A stretch of 64,000 bases of DNA from CAZNSX01 sp964575845 (GTDB lineage Bacteria > UBA8248 > CAZNSX01), in contig CAZNSX010000008.1 in the NCBI GenBank assembly GCA_964575845.1, positions 124,001 to 188,000 on the forward strand, read 5' to 3'. Of this stretch, positions 24,618 to 33,793 are shown one piece after another (position 1 is the stretch's first letter; each line of letters begins with the position of its first letter). Made by a program: the position numbers and the translations under genes. Below the pieces are notes generated by a model. That model searched no databases and was not told the DNA's origin. It saw only the letters and a list, made by a program, of their open reading frames with translations.

Positions 24618-26525
24618 ATGGAACTCCTCTGGATGGTCATCTTCTGGCCCCTTTTGGGCGCGGCCTTCAACGCCTTCCTGGGAAGGAAGATAGGCACGAA
24701 GGCCGTAGGGATCGTGGGCTCCGCGGCCGTTGGCCTCGCTTTCGTGGCCGCAGCGGTCATATTCCTCTCCCTCATCAGGCTTCCCGCGGAGGAGAGGGTC
24801 TTCCACCAGTCCCTTTTCACCTGGATAGCTTCGGGAGACTTTCAGGTAAGCTTCTCCCTCCTTCTGGACCCCCTCTCATCTGTGATGGCTCTCACCGTAT
24901 CGGGAGTCGCCTTCATAATCCACATCTACTCCATCGGCTATATGCACGGGGACCCGGGCTACCCCCGCTATTTCGCCTATCTCAACCTTTTCACCTTCTC
25001 CATGCTGCTCCTGGTCCTGGCGGATAACTTTCTCCTCATGTTCATAGGCTGGGAGGCCGTGGGGCTCTGCTCCTACCTTCTCATCGGCTTCTGGTATGAG
25101 CGGAAGGCCGCGGCCGATGCCGGCAAGAAGGCTTTCATCGTTAACCGCATAGGCGACTTCGGCTTCGCCCTGGGCGTGCTGATGATCTTCACCACCTTCG
25201 GCACCCTGGACTACGAGAGCGTCTTCTCTCAGGCGTCCAAGGTTCTGGCCCTGGGCGGCGGAACCGCCACCGCCATCTGCCTCCTTCTCTTCATGGGGGC
25301 TACGGGGAAATCGGCCCAGATCCCCCTCTACACCTGGCTCCCCGATGCCATGGAGGGCCCCACACCCGTGAGCGCCCTCATCCACGCGGCCACCATGGTG
25401 ACGGCTGGAGTTTATATGGTCGCGAGGACCCATGTTCTCTTCACGCTGGCCCCGGCGGCGCTTCTGGTTGTGGCTGTTGTGGGCGCGGCCACGGCCCTTT
25501 ATACCGCCACCATAGCCCTCCTTCAGCACGATATAAAGCGAGTGCTCGCCTACTCCACCATTAGCCAGCTGGGTTACATGTTCCTCGCCGCGGGGGTGGG
25601 GGCCTTCTCGGCGGGGATCTTCCACCTGATGACCCATGCCTTCTTCAAGGCCCTCCTCTTCATGGGAGCGGGGAGCGTCATGCATGCCCTCGAAGGGGAG
25701 CTCGACATGCGCCGCATGGGTGGCCTCAGGCGGGCCATGCCCATTACCTACTGGACTTTTCTCATAGCAGCCCTCGCCATCGCAGGGGTCTTTCCATTCG
25801 CGGGGTTCTTCAGCAAAGATGAAATCCTCTTCATGGCCCTCATGAGGGGGAATATCGGCTTTTGGCTCGTCGGAGTGGTGGTCGCTTTGCTCACGGCCCT
25901 ATACATGTTTCGCATGGTCTTCCGGGTCTTCCATGGCGAGAGCAACCTCTCGCCCGAGGCCAGGGCCCACCTCCACGAATCCCCTCCCGTCATGACGATT
26001 CCCCTTCTGATCCTGGCCGTGCTATCGACTGTGGGAGGGTTCGTGGGGATACCGATAATAAAAGGCGCAAACGTCTTCCATCACTTCCTGGAGCCTGTCT
26101 TTGAAGGGGCAAAGCTCCCCTCACTTCATGCTTCTCTGGAGCTCGAGGGCGTGTTGATCGTTATCTCCCTCGTCATCGCCCTCCTGGGCATAGTCCTCGC
26201 TTATCGGGCCTACATCAAGAGACCTGAGACCCCGCAGCGCCTGGCCGAGAGGTTCCCGCTGGCCTACCGGATTGTCGCCAACAAGTACTATGTGGATGAG
26301 ATTTACAATTTCCTCTTCGTGAACCCCGTCAGGCGGGGGGCTGATGCGCTCTGGCGCGGGTTTGACGTCCGGGTTGTGGACGGAGGAGTGAACGGCGCGG
26401 CGGAGGTGGTGGGCTGGGGCAGCCTGCGCCTCAGGCGCCTTCAGACGGGGTACGTGAAAAGCTATGCCGTCTCCATGCTCCTGGGGGCGGTGGCGATACT
26501 CATCTACCTCACCCTGAGGTCATAA
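24618..26525 (+). CDS. nuoL: NADH-quinone oxidoreductase subunit L (cluster 1)
   Basis: A 635-residue antiporter-like proton-pumping subunit with about sixteen helices. Key parts are GWEAVGLCSYLLIGFWYERK, TGKSAQIPLYTWLPDAMEG and HAATMVTAGVYMVAR, which include the channel Glu and Lys residues. The C-terminal section should form the long lateral helix lying along the membrane arm; it is conserved in outline (VVDGGVNGAAEVVGWGSL). It sits at the distal end of the complex. It is a little longer than the E. coli protein. Confidence 0.95.
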   Translation: MELLWMVIFWPLLGAAFNAFLGRKIGTKAVGIVGSAAVGLAFVAAAVIFLSLIRLPAEERVFHQSLFTWIASGDFQVSFSLLLDPLSSVMALTVSGVAFIIHIYSIGYMHGDPGYPRYFAYLNLFTFSMLLLVLADNFLLMFIGWEAVGLCSYLLIGFWYERKAAADAGKKAFIVNRIGDFGFALGVLMIFTTFGTLDYESVFSQASKVLALGGGTATAICLLLFMGATGKSAQIPLYTWLPDAMEGPTPVSALIHAATMVTAGVYMVARTHVLFTLAPAALLVVAVVGAATALYTATIALLQHDIKRVLAYSTISQLGYMFLAAGVGAFSAGIFHLMTHAFFKALLFMGAGSVMHALEGELDMRRMGGLRRAMPITYWTFLIAALAIAGVFPFAGFFSKDEILFMALMRGNIGFWLVGVVVALLTALYMFRMVFRVFHGESNLSPEARAHLHESPPVMTIPLLILAVLSTVGGFVGIPIIKGANVFHHFLEPVFEGAKLPSLHASLELEGVLIVISLVIALLGIVLAYRAYIKRPETPQRLAERFPLAYRIVANKYYVDEIYNFLFVNPVRRGADALWRGFDVRVVDGGVNGAAEVVGWGSLRLRRLQTGYVKSYAVSMLLGAVAILIYLTLRS

Positions 26526-26528
26526 CGC

Positions 26529-28130
26529 GTGAATCAACTGGGCTTTCCCCTTCTGAGCTGGATAATTTTCCTTCCGCTCTTGGGCGCGGCCGCCCTGGGA
26601 TTCATCCGGGAGGAATCCGAGCGCGGGGCACGGGCCATAAGGGTGACGGCCTTCACGGTCTCTCTGGGGGTATTCTTCCTCTCACTTCCCCTTTATTTCT
26701 ACTTCCGGGAGGATTTCGCCGGGATGCAGTTCGTGCAGAGGGCCAGCTGGATACCCTCTCTCGGCATCTCCTACCACCTCGGGGTGGACGGCATAAGCCT
26801 CTTTCTCGTGCTTCTCACTACCTTCCTCACCCCTGTGGCCATCCTGGCCTCCTTCCGGGATATCAAGAAGAGGGTCAGGTTCTATTACATGGCCATGCTC
26901 TTCCTTGAGACGGGGATGCTCGGGGTGTTCATGGCGCTTGACCTTTTCCTCTTCTACGTCTTCTGGGAGGCCATGCTCATCCCCATGTACCTGCTCATAG
27001 GTGTCTGGGGCGGGCCAAACCGCATCTATGCGGCCATCAAGTTCATCATCTACACCATGGCCGGAAGCGTGCTTATGCTGGTGGCCATCCTGGCCCTTTA
27101 TTTCATTCAAAGCCGGGCCGCTGGGGCCCCTACCTTTGACCTCCTGGAGATACTCAAGACCCCCGTGCCCCTTTCGACCCAATACTGGCTCTTCGGCGCC
27201 TTTGCCGTGGCATTCGCCATTAAGGTGCCGATGTTCCCATTCCACACCTGGCTTCCCGATGCCCACGTGGAGGCCCCAACCGCGGGAAGCGTCATCCTGG
27301 CGGGAATCCTCCTCAAGATGGGCGCTTACGGGTTTCTGCGCTTCGCCCTTCCCCTTTTCCCCGAGGCGGCCCGCTTCTTCGCCCCGCTGATAGTCGCCCT
27401 GGCAATCATCAGCATCATCTACGGCGCGCTCGTGTCCATGGTGCAGCCGGACCTGAAGAAGCTTGTGGCGTATTCCAGTGTGAGCCATCTTGGCTTCGTG
27501 ATGCTGGGCCTCTTCGTCTATAACGCCCAGGGGATCGAGGGGGGCATCCTTCAGATGGTGAACCACGGTATCAGCACCGGCGCCCTCTTTCTTATCGTGG
27601 GAATAGTGTATGAGCGCCGCCACACCCGCATGATTGCCGACTTCGGCGGCCTCTCAACCGTCATGCCGCTTTTCGCAGCCTTCTTCATGGTGACGACTCT
27701 TTCCTCCATCGGTCTCCCCGGCCTGAATGGCTTCGTGGGGGAATTTACCATCCTTGTGGGGGCTTTCCGCCACCGGGCCCTCTATGCGGCCCTGGCTGCC
27801 GTGGGCATAATCTTGGCCGCCGTCTATATGCTCTGGATGTTCCAGCGGGTCATGTTCGGGGGGATAACCCATGAGGAGAACCGAGGGCTCCGGGACCTCA
27901 CTCTGAGAGAGGTTTTCGTGCTGGCGCCCATGGCCCTTTTCATGTTCTGGATAGGGATCGCGCCTAATCCTTTTTTCAGCAAAATGGAAGCCTCGGTGGA
28001 GCATCTGCTCAAGCAGGTGAGGCCGAAGGTCATGAAGGTGGAGGCACAGAAGCCTCCTCTCCCCCGGTTCCTGGCTCAAAGGGAGATAGTAAGCGGAGAC
28101 TCAGATGGCTCTCACGATACCACCCATTGA
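26529..28130 (+). CDS. nuoM: NADH-quinone oxidoreductase subunit M (cluster 1)
   Basis: A 533-residue antiporter-like subunit starting at GTG 26529. The channel region reads FAIKVPMFPFHTWLPDAHVE then APTAGSVILAGILLKMG, and the second half has LVAYSSVSHLGFVMLG. It pumps one proton per cycle with NuoL and NuoN. The C-terminal 30 residues (EAQKPPLPRFLAQREIVSG) are a hydrophilic tail, also seen in the cluster 2 copy. Its last 26 bases overlap nuoN, an unusually long overlap. Confidence 0.95.
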   Translation: MNQLGFPLLSWIIFLPLLGAAALGFIREESERGARAIRVTAFTVSLGVFFLSLPLYFYFREDFAGMQFVQRASWIPSLGISYHLGVDGISLFLVLLTTFLTPVAILASFRDIKKRVRFYYMAMLFLETGMLGVFMALDLFLFYVFWEAMLIPMYLLIGVWGGPNRIYAAIKFIIYTMAGSVLMLVAILALYFIQSRAAGAPTFDLLEILKTPVPLSTQYWLFGAFAVAFAIKVPMFPFHTWLPDAHVEAPTAGSVILAGILLKMGAYGFLRFALPLFPEAARFFAPLIVALAIISIIYGALVSMVQPDLKKLVAYSSVSHLGFVMLGLFVYNAQGIEGGILQMVNHGISTGALFLIVGIVYERRHTRMIADFGGLSTVMPLFAAFFMVTTLSSIGLPGLNGFVGEFTILVGAFRHRALYAALAAVGIILAAVYMLWMFQRVMFGGITHEENRGLRDLTLREVFVLAPMALFMFWIGIAPNPFFSKMEASVEHLLKQVRPKVMKVEAQKPPLPRFLAQREIVSGDSDGSHDTTH

Positions 28131-29571
28131 CCTGGGAAGCATCACTCCCCTCATAGTGCTCCTCGTGGGGGCTTTGGTCGTCCTCATGTGGGATGCCTTC
28201 AGCCGCCGGAAGAACTCAACTCTTTTGGCTCTAATAAGCCTCATCACGCTGGCTTTTTCCTTTATTTCCGGGCTCGTGAGCTTGCCGCCCGAGGGGGCGA
28301 GCGCAAGGGTGGCCTTCGGCGGTATGTACGTGGTGGATGGCTTCGGCTTCTTCTTCACCTTCATCTTCATCCTCGGCTCCTTCCTGGCGGTTCTCATCTC
28401 CGTCTCCTATGGAGAGCGGGAGGGCCTGACATACGGCGAGTACTATTGCCTCATCCTCTTCGCCACCATTGGGATGATCCTCATGGCCGGCGGCAATAAC
28501 CTCTTAACCATCTTCTTAGGAGTGGAGGTGATAAGCATCTCCCTCTACGTTCTTGCAGGGTTCCTCAAGACGAGGGCACGCTCCAATGAGGCAGCAGTCA
28601 AATACTTCCTGCTCGGCGCCTTTGCCACAGGGTTTCTCCTATACGGCATTGCCCTCATCTATGGCGCCACGGGCTCAACTGACCTGAGTCGGATCTCCGC
28701 CTTCTCCCTAAAGGAGGCGGCGAAGGGCAATATTCTCCTTCTCGCAGGAATGGCGCTTCTCATCGTGGGCTTGGGCTTCAAGCTGGCGGCCGTGCCCTTC
28801 CATATGTGGACACCCGATGTCTATGAGGGGGCGCCCACGTCGGTTACGGCCTTCATGTCCGCGGGGCCAAAGGCTGCCGTCTTTGCCGCCTTTTTCCGCA
28901 TTTTTGCCGCAGCCCTTCCCCAGCTTAAACCCGATTGGACAGCGCTCCTCTGGGTGATAGCCGCCCTCACCATGACCCTCGGCAATGTGGTCGCTCTCGC
29001 CCAGTTCAACATAAAAAGGATGCTCGCCTACTCAAGCATCGCCCATGCAGGGTACCTGCTGATTGCTGTAGTCGTGGGGGATCGGCTCGCAAGCAGCGGG
29101 CTCCTCTTCTATCTGCTGGCCTATACCCTCATGAATCTCGGGGCCTTTGGGGTGGTGGCGGCTCTTGAGACGAAGGAGGAAGGGACTCTTGACCTCAGGG
29201 ACTACCGTGGCCTTGGCTACAAATACCCGGGCCTTGCCTTCGCAATGGGGGTTTTCATGTTCTCCCTTTCGGGCATTCCTCCCACGGCGGGGTTCGTGGG
29301 CAAGTTCTATATCTTCAGCGCTGCTGTGAACTCGGGCTTCATCTGGCTGGCCATAATCGGAGTGCTCAATAGCGTAGTTTCGGTATATTTTTATCTGAGG
29401 GTTGTCGTTTATATGTATATGCTCGAGCCGGAGAGGGAACTCGCGGCCCCTCCCATTTCCGCGTATACGGTCATCGCCCTTATCCTTACCGTCCTGGGAA
29501 CCTTGGGGCTGGGGGTTTTCCCCTCGCTCTTTATGGAGCTGGCCCAGCGGTCCATCACAGCCTTAACATGA
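28105..29571 (+). CDS. nuoN: NADH-quinone oxidoreductase subunit N (cluster 1)
   Basis: A 488-residue antiporter-like subunit. Signatures are FKLAAVPFHMWTPDVYEGAP, KRMLAYSSIAHAGYLLIAV and SLSGIPPTAGFVGKFYIF. It is the proton-pumping subunit nearest the quinone side of the distal arm. ATG 28105 lies within the end of nuoM. It is the last gene of cluster 1; 113 bases follow before the second cluster, with no classical terminator but a palindromic promoter element. Confidence 0.95.
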   Translation: MALTIPPIDLGSITPLIVLLVGALVVLMWDAFSRRKNSTLLALISLITLAFSFISGLVSLPPEGASARVAFGGMYVVDGFGFFFTFIFILGSFLAVLISVSYGEREGLTYGEYYCLILFATIGMILMAGGNNLLTIFLGVEVISISLYVLAGFLKTRARSNEAAVKYFLLGAFATGFLLYGIALIYGATGSTDLSRISAFSLKEAAKGNILLLAGMALLIVGLGFKLAAVPFHMWTPDVYEGAPTSVTAFMSAGPKAAVFAAFFRIFAAALPQLKPDWTALLWVIAALTMTLGNVVALAQFNIKRMLAYSSIAHAGYLLIAVVVGDRLASSGLLFYLLAYTLMNLGAFGVVAALETKEEGTLDLRDYRGLGYKYPGLAFAMGVFMFSLSGIPPTAGFVGKFYIFSAAVNSGFIWLAIIGVLNSVVSVYFYLRVVVYMYMLEPERELAAPPISAYTVIALILTVLGTLGLGVFPSLFMELAQRSITALT

Positions 29572-29591
29572 AGGCTGAAGCTTTTTTGAAG

Positions 29592-29627
29592 TTGTGGCAA
29601 AGAGAATTGTATGTTATCATACAATTC
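29592..29627 (+). promoter_or_regulatory. Candidate promoter with overlapping 24-bp palindrome before nuo cluster 2
   Basis: TTGTGG (29592-29597), a 17-bp spacer and TATCAT (29615-29620) make a plausible sigma70 promoter in the 113-base gap between nuoN and the second nuoA. Overlapping it is a perfect inverted repeat, GAATTGTATG (29604-29613) and CATACAATTC (29618-29627) with TTAT between. It may be an operator over the -10, or an RNA hairpin ending cluster 1; the trailing CGATTTTGGG is a poor U-tract, so I favour the operator. Confidence 0.5.
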
Positions 29628-29684
29628 GATTTTGGGCTCCGTGGCGATTATTTCCTTTGAGACCAAAAAATTAGCATTGGTGGA

Positions 29685-30068
29685 ATGTCCCGCTTCTTCA
29701 GCGATTACGTAGCCATCCACGGTTACATTCCCATCTTCATCTTTTTTTTGGTGGCCCTTGCCTTCGGGGCGGGCACGCTGGTAATTGCATGGCTCATCCG
29801 CCCCAACCGGCCTTACGCCGAGAAGCTCTCTCCTTATGAGTGCGGCATGCCGCCCCTCATGAGCGCCAGAGAGCGCTTCTCAATCCGCTTCTACATCATC
29901 GCCATCCTCTTTCTTCTCTTCGATGTTGAGGCCGTATTCCTCTACCCCTGGGCCGTGGTTTATGGCCGAATAGGGCTCTTCGGCTTCATCGAGATGATGC
30001 TCTTCATAGGCATACTGCTCGTAGGATATTTTTACGCCTGGCGAAAAGGGGCCCTGGAATGGGTATAG
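29685..30068 (+). CDS. nuoA: NADH-quinone oxidoreductase subunit A (cluster 2)
   Basis: A 127-residue second NuoA with three helices. EKLSPYECGMPPLMSARERFS marks the cytoplasmic loop in two parts, and FDVEAVFLYPWAVVYG the acidic second helix. It is a clear but diverged paralogue of the gene at 15186, with a longer N-terminus. ATG 29685 follows GGTGG. It opens a cluster that has only the quinone and membrane-arm genes. Its stop overlaps the start of the second nuoB. Confidence 0.94.
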   Translation: MSRFFSDYVAIHGYIPIFIFFLVALAFGAGTLVIAWLIRPNRPYAEKLSPYECGMPPLMSARERFSIRFYIIAILFLLFDVEAVFLYPWAVVYGRIGLFGFIEMMLFIGILLVGYFYAWRKGALEWV

Positions 30069-30556
30069 TGGAAGGCCGCTTCAGCGAGAATATAGTGACC
30101 ACTACCCTCGACCGCATCATAAACTACTGTCGCAAGGGCTCCCTCTGGCCCATGACCTTCGGGCTTGCCTGCTGCGCCATAGAGATGATGGCCACAGGAG
30201 CGAGCCGCTATGATTTCGACCGCTTCGGCGTGATCTTCAGGGCGACTCCCAGGCAGTCAGACGTGATGATAGTGGCGGGGACCTTGACCCACAAGATGGC
30301 CGGGGCCCTGCGGCAAGTCTACGACCAGATGCCCGAGCCCCGGTGGGTCATCGCCATGGGAAACTGCGCCGCGAGCGGAGGTCCTTACCCCACCTACAGC
30401 GTGATTCAGGGGGTGGACCAGGTTGTGCCCGTGGATGTCTATGTTCCGGGTTGCCCCCCCAGGCCCGAGGCCCTCATGTACGGGGTGATGAAACTGCAAG
30501 AGAAGATCGAGAAAGACCGTTACCTCAGGAGGGGTAATGGAAGAGACAAGAGATAA
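30059..30556 (+). CDS. nuoB: NADH-quinone oxidoreductase subunit B (cluster 2)
   Basis: A 165-residue second NuoB. The N2 ligands are intact: LACCAIEM, GNCAASGG and VPGCPPRPE. Between them GASRYDFDRFGVIFRATPRQ differs from cluster 1, which has an extra residue at EVF. Because the N2 site is complete, the complex should still reduce quinone if it receives electrons. The gene overlaps nuoA by ten bases and the following nuoC by twenty, indicating coupled translation. Confidence 0.94.
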   Translation: MGIVEGRFSENIVTTTLDRIINYCRKGSLWPMTFGLACCAIEMMATGASRYDFDRFGVIFRATPRQSDVMIVAGTLTHKMAGALRQVYDQMPEPRWVIAMGNCAASGGPYPTYSVIQGVDQVVPVDVYVPGCPPRPEALMYGVMKLQEKIEKDRYLRRGNGRDKR

Positions 30557-31061
30557 GGGAAACTCCGGCTGGGGCGAAGAGCTCGTCGGGGAGCTCAAGA
30601 GTTCGTTCCCCGGGAGCATCCTGGAAGTGACCGCCTTCGGGGGCAGGGAGGACGAGCTCACCCTCACTGTAGAGCCCAGGGATATCGTGAAGCTTTGTAA
30701 ATATCTCAAAGAGAGCCCGGAGCTTCGGTTCAATTACCTTGCGGACCTCACGGCCGTCCATTATCCAGAGGCTGAAAAGCCCTTCCAGGTGGTCTACCAT
30801 CTCTATTCCATGCCCTACCGAAGGCGTCTCCGGCTGAAGGTCTGCCTGGATGAGGGGGAGGAGGCCATCACCCTAACCGATTTATGGCACACCGCGAACT
30901 TCCATGAGCGGGAGGCCTTCGACCTCATGGGGGTGCGCTTTTCCGGCCACCGCGACCTTCGGCGCATCCTCATGCCCAAGGACTGGGTAGGCCACCCCCT
31001 GCGCAAAGACTACCCCTTGGAAGGAAGGGGGGAAGTAGTTTACCGACGCCCCAGGCGGTAG
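30537..31061 (+). CDS. nuoC: NADH-quinone oxidoreductase subunit C (cluster 2)
   Basis: A 174-residue second NuoC. HEREAFDLMGVRFSGHRDL followed by RKDYPLEG is the family signature. It begins at ATG 30537 inside the end of nuoB, next to a GGAGGGG ribosome-binding site. It is shorter at the N-terminus than the cluster 1 copy. A strong stem-loop follows before nuoD. Confidence 0.93.
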   Translation: MEETRDKGNSGWGEELVGELKSSFPGSILEVTAFGGREDELTLTVEPRDIVKLCKYLKESPELRFNYLADLTAVHYPEAEKPFQVVYHLYSMPYRRRLRLKVCLDEGEEAITLTDLWHTANFHEREAFDLMGVRFSGHRDLRRILMPKDWVGHPLRKDYPLEGRGEVVYRRPRR

Positions 31062-31086
31062 TGGGAGACCCGAAGCTGAGGGAAAA

Positions 31087-31108
31087 GGGCGGGATTTGAG
31101 TCCCGCCC
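31087..31108 (+). promoter_or_regulatory. Strong intercistronic stem-loop between nuoC and nuoD of cluster 2
   Basis: GGGCGGGA (31087-31094) pairs perfectly with TCCCGCCC (31101-31108) around the loop TTTGAG. No T-run follows, so it is not a standard terminator. It may stabilise an mRNA end, mark a processing site or change the ratio of upstream to downstream subunits. It also covers the only alternative upstream start (TTG 31096) for nuoD. Confidence 0.6.
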
Positions 31109-31140
31109 CTTATGTGGGTCCGGGAGGCCCATTCATAACC

Positions 31141-32238
31141 ATGCCAGAGACCGAAGAGCTTATCATCAACATGGGGCCCCAGCACCCGAGCACGCACGGG
31201 GTCCTGCGCCTCATTCTCACCCTGACCGGAGAGACGGTCGTTGACACCGACATCGACATCGGCTTCCTCCACCGGGGGACCGAGAAGCTGGCCGAGAACC
31301 TTACCTACACCCAGTTCACCCCCCTCACCGACCGAGTGGACTATTTGGCAGCCCCGGCCATGAACTTCGGCTGGGTCCTGGCCGTTGAGAAACTCATGTC
31401 GATTGAGGTGCCCAGGAGGGCGGAGTTCATCCGGGTGATGGCAGCCGAACTCTCCCGGATAGCCTCCCATCTCGTGTGGCTCGCTACCCACGCCCTCGAT
31501 ATCGGGGCCATGACCGTTTTTCTTTACTGCTTCCGCGACCGGGAACTAATTCTCGACCTCTTCGAGATGGCATTCGGCGCCCGCATGACGGTCAACTGCT
31601 TCAGGATAGGAGGCCTTTATGAGGACGTAACGCCTGAGTTCCTGGAGAAGGCGTGGAATTTCACCGAGGTCTTTCCCTCCCGGATAGGTGATTACGAGGC
31701 CCTTCTCACCGAGAACAGGATCTGGCTCAAGCGTACCAAGGGGGTAGCCAGGATAAGCGCAGATGATGCAATCGACCTGGGTCTCACGGGTCCAAACCTG
31801 AGGGGCTCCCAAGTCGAGTGGGATATCCGGCGGGCCGAGCCCTACAGTGTCTATCCGGAGATGGACTTCATCATCCCCATCGGAACCGAGGGCGATGTCT
31901 ACGACCGCTACCTTTGCCGGATAGAGGAGCTGCGGCAGAGTAACCGCATCATCCGCCAGTGCATCGAGAAAATGCCTGATGGGTCGGTTCGGGCCAAGGT
32001 GCCGAGAACCATAAAGCCGCCGCCGGGTGAGGTCTATGTGCGGACGGAAGCACCGAAGGGGGAGTTGGGCTATTATGTAGTGAGCAACGGCACCGAAAAG
32101 CCCCATCGGGTCAAGATAAGGACCCCTTCCTTTGTCAACCTTCAGTCCCTTCCCCTGATGATAAGGGGCGGCCTCGTGGCCGACTGTGTCGCGGCCGTCG
32201 GTAGCATAGATATAGTGCTGGGCGAGACCGATAGGTAA
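31141..32238 (+). CDS. nuoD: NADH-quinone oxidoreductase subunit D (cluster 2)
   Basis: A 365-residue second NuoD from ATG 31141. MGPQHPSTHGVLRL carries the quinone-site His, and the ending GSIDIVLGETDR is conserved. It lacks the roughly 30-residue insertion found before the C-terminal third of the cluster 1 copy. The frame stays open to a TTG at 31096, but that codon lies inside a stable stem-loop, so ATG 31141 is preferred. No hydrogenase-type CxxC pairs are present, so it is a quinone-type subunit and not a NiFe hydrogenase. Confidence 0.93.
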   Translation: MPETEELIINMGPQHPSTHGVLRLILTLTGETVVDTDIDIGFLHRGTEKLAENLTYTQFTPLTDRVDYLAAPAMNFGWVLAVEKLMSIEVPRRAEFIRVMAAELSRIASHLVWLATHALDIGAMTVFLYCFRDRELILDLFEMAFGARMTVNCFRIGGLYEDVTPEFLEKAWNFTEVFPSRIGDYEALLTENRIWLKRTKGVARISADDAIDLGLTGPNLRGSQVEWDIRRAEPYSVYPEMDFIIPIGTEGDVYDRYLCRIEELRQSNRIIRQCIEKMPDGSVRAKVPRTIKPPPGEVYVRTEAPKGELGYYVVSNGTEKPHRVKIRTPSFVNLQSLPLMIRGGLVADCVAAVGSIDIVLGETDR

Positions 32239-32244
32239 TCATCC

Positions 32245-33267
32245 ATGGACCCATTCGACCTCTTCATAGGCTTTCTCGCCGCTCTGGGTATAGCCCCCTA
32301 CTGGCGGGAGGTTATAGTCGACCTCATCGTCGTGGTGGTTAAGATCGCGGTGGTTCTGGGAGCAGTGTCCCTGGCTGTGGCATATCTCACCTATCTTGAG
32401 CGCAAGATCATCGGCCACATCCAGGTCCGCCTGGGTCCCATGCGGGTGGGCTGGCACGGACTCCTCCAGCCAATAGCCGATGGGGTCAAGCTCTTCATGA
32501 AGGAGGACATCATACCAACGGCGGCCGACAAGTGGGTTTTCCTCATCTCCCCCGTCATCGTCCTCATGCCCGCCTTCGTAGTCTACTCGGTGATACCCGT
32601 GACGGACCACTTCTGGGTCGCCGACATAAACATCGGGCTTCTCTTCGTCATAGCCGTCTCTTCCCTCGGGGTCTACGGCATCGTGATGGCGGGCTGGGCC
32701 TCTAACAGCAAATATTCCCTCCTGGGGGCCTTCAGGTCTGCGGCCCAGATGCTGAGCTACGAGATCTTCCTGGGCTTCGCCCTGATAGGGCCGCTTCTGC
32801 TGGCGGGGAGCCTCAACATGAGAGCCATCGTGGCCGCCCAGAGGGAACTCCCCTTTATCGTGCTGCAGCCCCTTGCCTTCGTCATCTACTTCATCGCCGG
32901 CGTGGCCGAAACGAACCGCTGCCCCTTCGACCTCCCCGAGGCCGAGACGGAGCTCGTGGCGGGCTTCCACACCGAGTACAGCGGGATGAAGTTCGCCTTC
33001 TTCTTCCTGGCCGAGTACGCCAATATGATAGTTGTCTCGGCCATAGCGGCGGTAGTGTTTCTGGGAGGCTGGCACGGGCCCTTGCTGCCGGGGCCCATCT
33101 GGCTCTTCCTGAAGGTGGGGGTGCTGCTCTTCGTTTTCATCTGGCTCAGGGGGACCCTCCCCCGCTACCGCTATGACCAGCTCATGGCGATTGGCTGGAA
33201 GCTCATGTTCCCGCTGGCCATAGCCAACATTGCGGTGACGGGGCTGGTGAAATATCTCCTCCTCTAG
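32245..33267 (+). CDS. nuoH: NADH-quinone oxidoreductase subunit H (cluster 2)
   Basis: A 340-residue second NuoH with eight helices. Loop motifs YLERKIIGHIQVRLGPMRVG and AETNRCPFDLPEAETELVAG match the cluster 1 copy closely. It has an N-terminal extension of about ten residues (DPFDLFIGFLAALG). The next gene is nuoJ only eleven bases later: nuoE, F, G and I, which lie between D and J in cluster 1, are missing here with no remnant. It should form the quinone channel of a second membrane arm. Confidence 0.94.
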   Translation: MDPFDLFIGFLAALGIAPYWREVIVDLIVVVVKIAVVLGAVSLAVAYLTYLERKIIGHIQVRLGPMRVGWHGLLQPIADGVKLFMKEDIIPTAADKWVFLISPVIVLMPAFVVYSVIPVTDHFWVADINIGLLFVIAVSSLGVYGIVMAGWASNSKYSLLGAFRSAAQMLSYEIFLGFALIGPLLLAGSLNMRAIVAAQRELPFIVLQPLAFVIYFIAGVAETNRCPFDLPEAETELVAGFHTEYSGMKFAFFFLAEYANMIVVSAIAAVVFLGGWHGPLLPGPIWLFLKVGVLLFVFIWLRGTLPRYRYDQLMAIGWKLMFPLAIANIAVTGLVKYLLL

Positions 33268-33277
33268 GAGGAACGAG

Positions 33278-33790
33278 ATGGAGCTTGCGTTCTTCGCCCT
33301 CTTTGCCTTGGGCACGATCTTCTCCGCCATCATGGTGGTGACACGAAGGAATATCGTCCACGCCGTCCTTTTCCTGATCCTGACCTTCTTCTTCGTGGCC
33401 GGGCTCTTCGTGATGCTCAACGCTGAGTTCCTGGCGGCGGTTCAGGTCCTCATATATGCAGGCGGCATCATGGTTCTCTACCTGTTTGCCGTTCTCCTCA
33501 TGAGGATTGTGGAGGCGGCACGGATGTGCCAGTGGCAGCGCCAGGGGCCCGTGGCCCTCGTCTTCGGAGTGCTGCTGGCGGTGGAGGTCTTCCTGGTGGC
33601 GACAAGATCCTACTATCCCACAGTGAGTCCCGCCACGACACCTCCGGCCGAAGGAAACACCGAAGCCTTCGGCTCAGTGCTCTTCACCAAGTTTCTCTTC
33701 CCCTTTGAGGTGGCATCCCTATTGCTCCTTGCGGCCATGATAGGGGCCATCGTGCTGGCCAAGCGGGAAATTGAAAGAGAGGAGAAATAG
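33278..33790 (+). CDS. nuoJ: NADH-quinone oxidoreductase subunit J (cluster 2)
   Basis: A 170-residue second NuoJ with five helices. LNAEFLAAVQVLIYAGGIMVL is the conserved third helix region, given here in its usual position, and FEVASLLLLAAMIGAIVLAKR closes the protein. The start ATG 33278 has GGAGGAACGAG upstream. It directly follows nuoH, where nuoI would normally stand. Confidence 0.93.
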   Translation: MELAFFALFALGTIFSAIMVVTRRNIVHAVLFLILTFFFVAGLFVMLNAEFLAAVQVLIYAGGIMVLYLFAVLLMRIVEAARMCQWQRQGPVALVFGVLLAVEVFLVATRSYYPTVSPATTPPAEGNTEAFGSVLFTKFLFPFEVASLLLLAAMIGAIVLAKREIEREEK

Positions 33791-33793
33791 GCG

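Noticed and set aside
31096..31140. Upstream TTG start for the second nuoD
   Set aside because: It lies inside a perfect stem-loop and would add residues not found in NuoD; ATG 31141 gives the conserved N-terminus.
31141..32238. Second nuoD as a possible NiFe-hydrogenase large subunit
   Set aside because: The CxxC pairs that bind the NiFe centre are absent at both ends, and the quinone-site HPSTHG motif is present.
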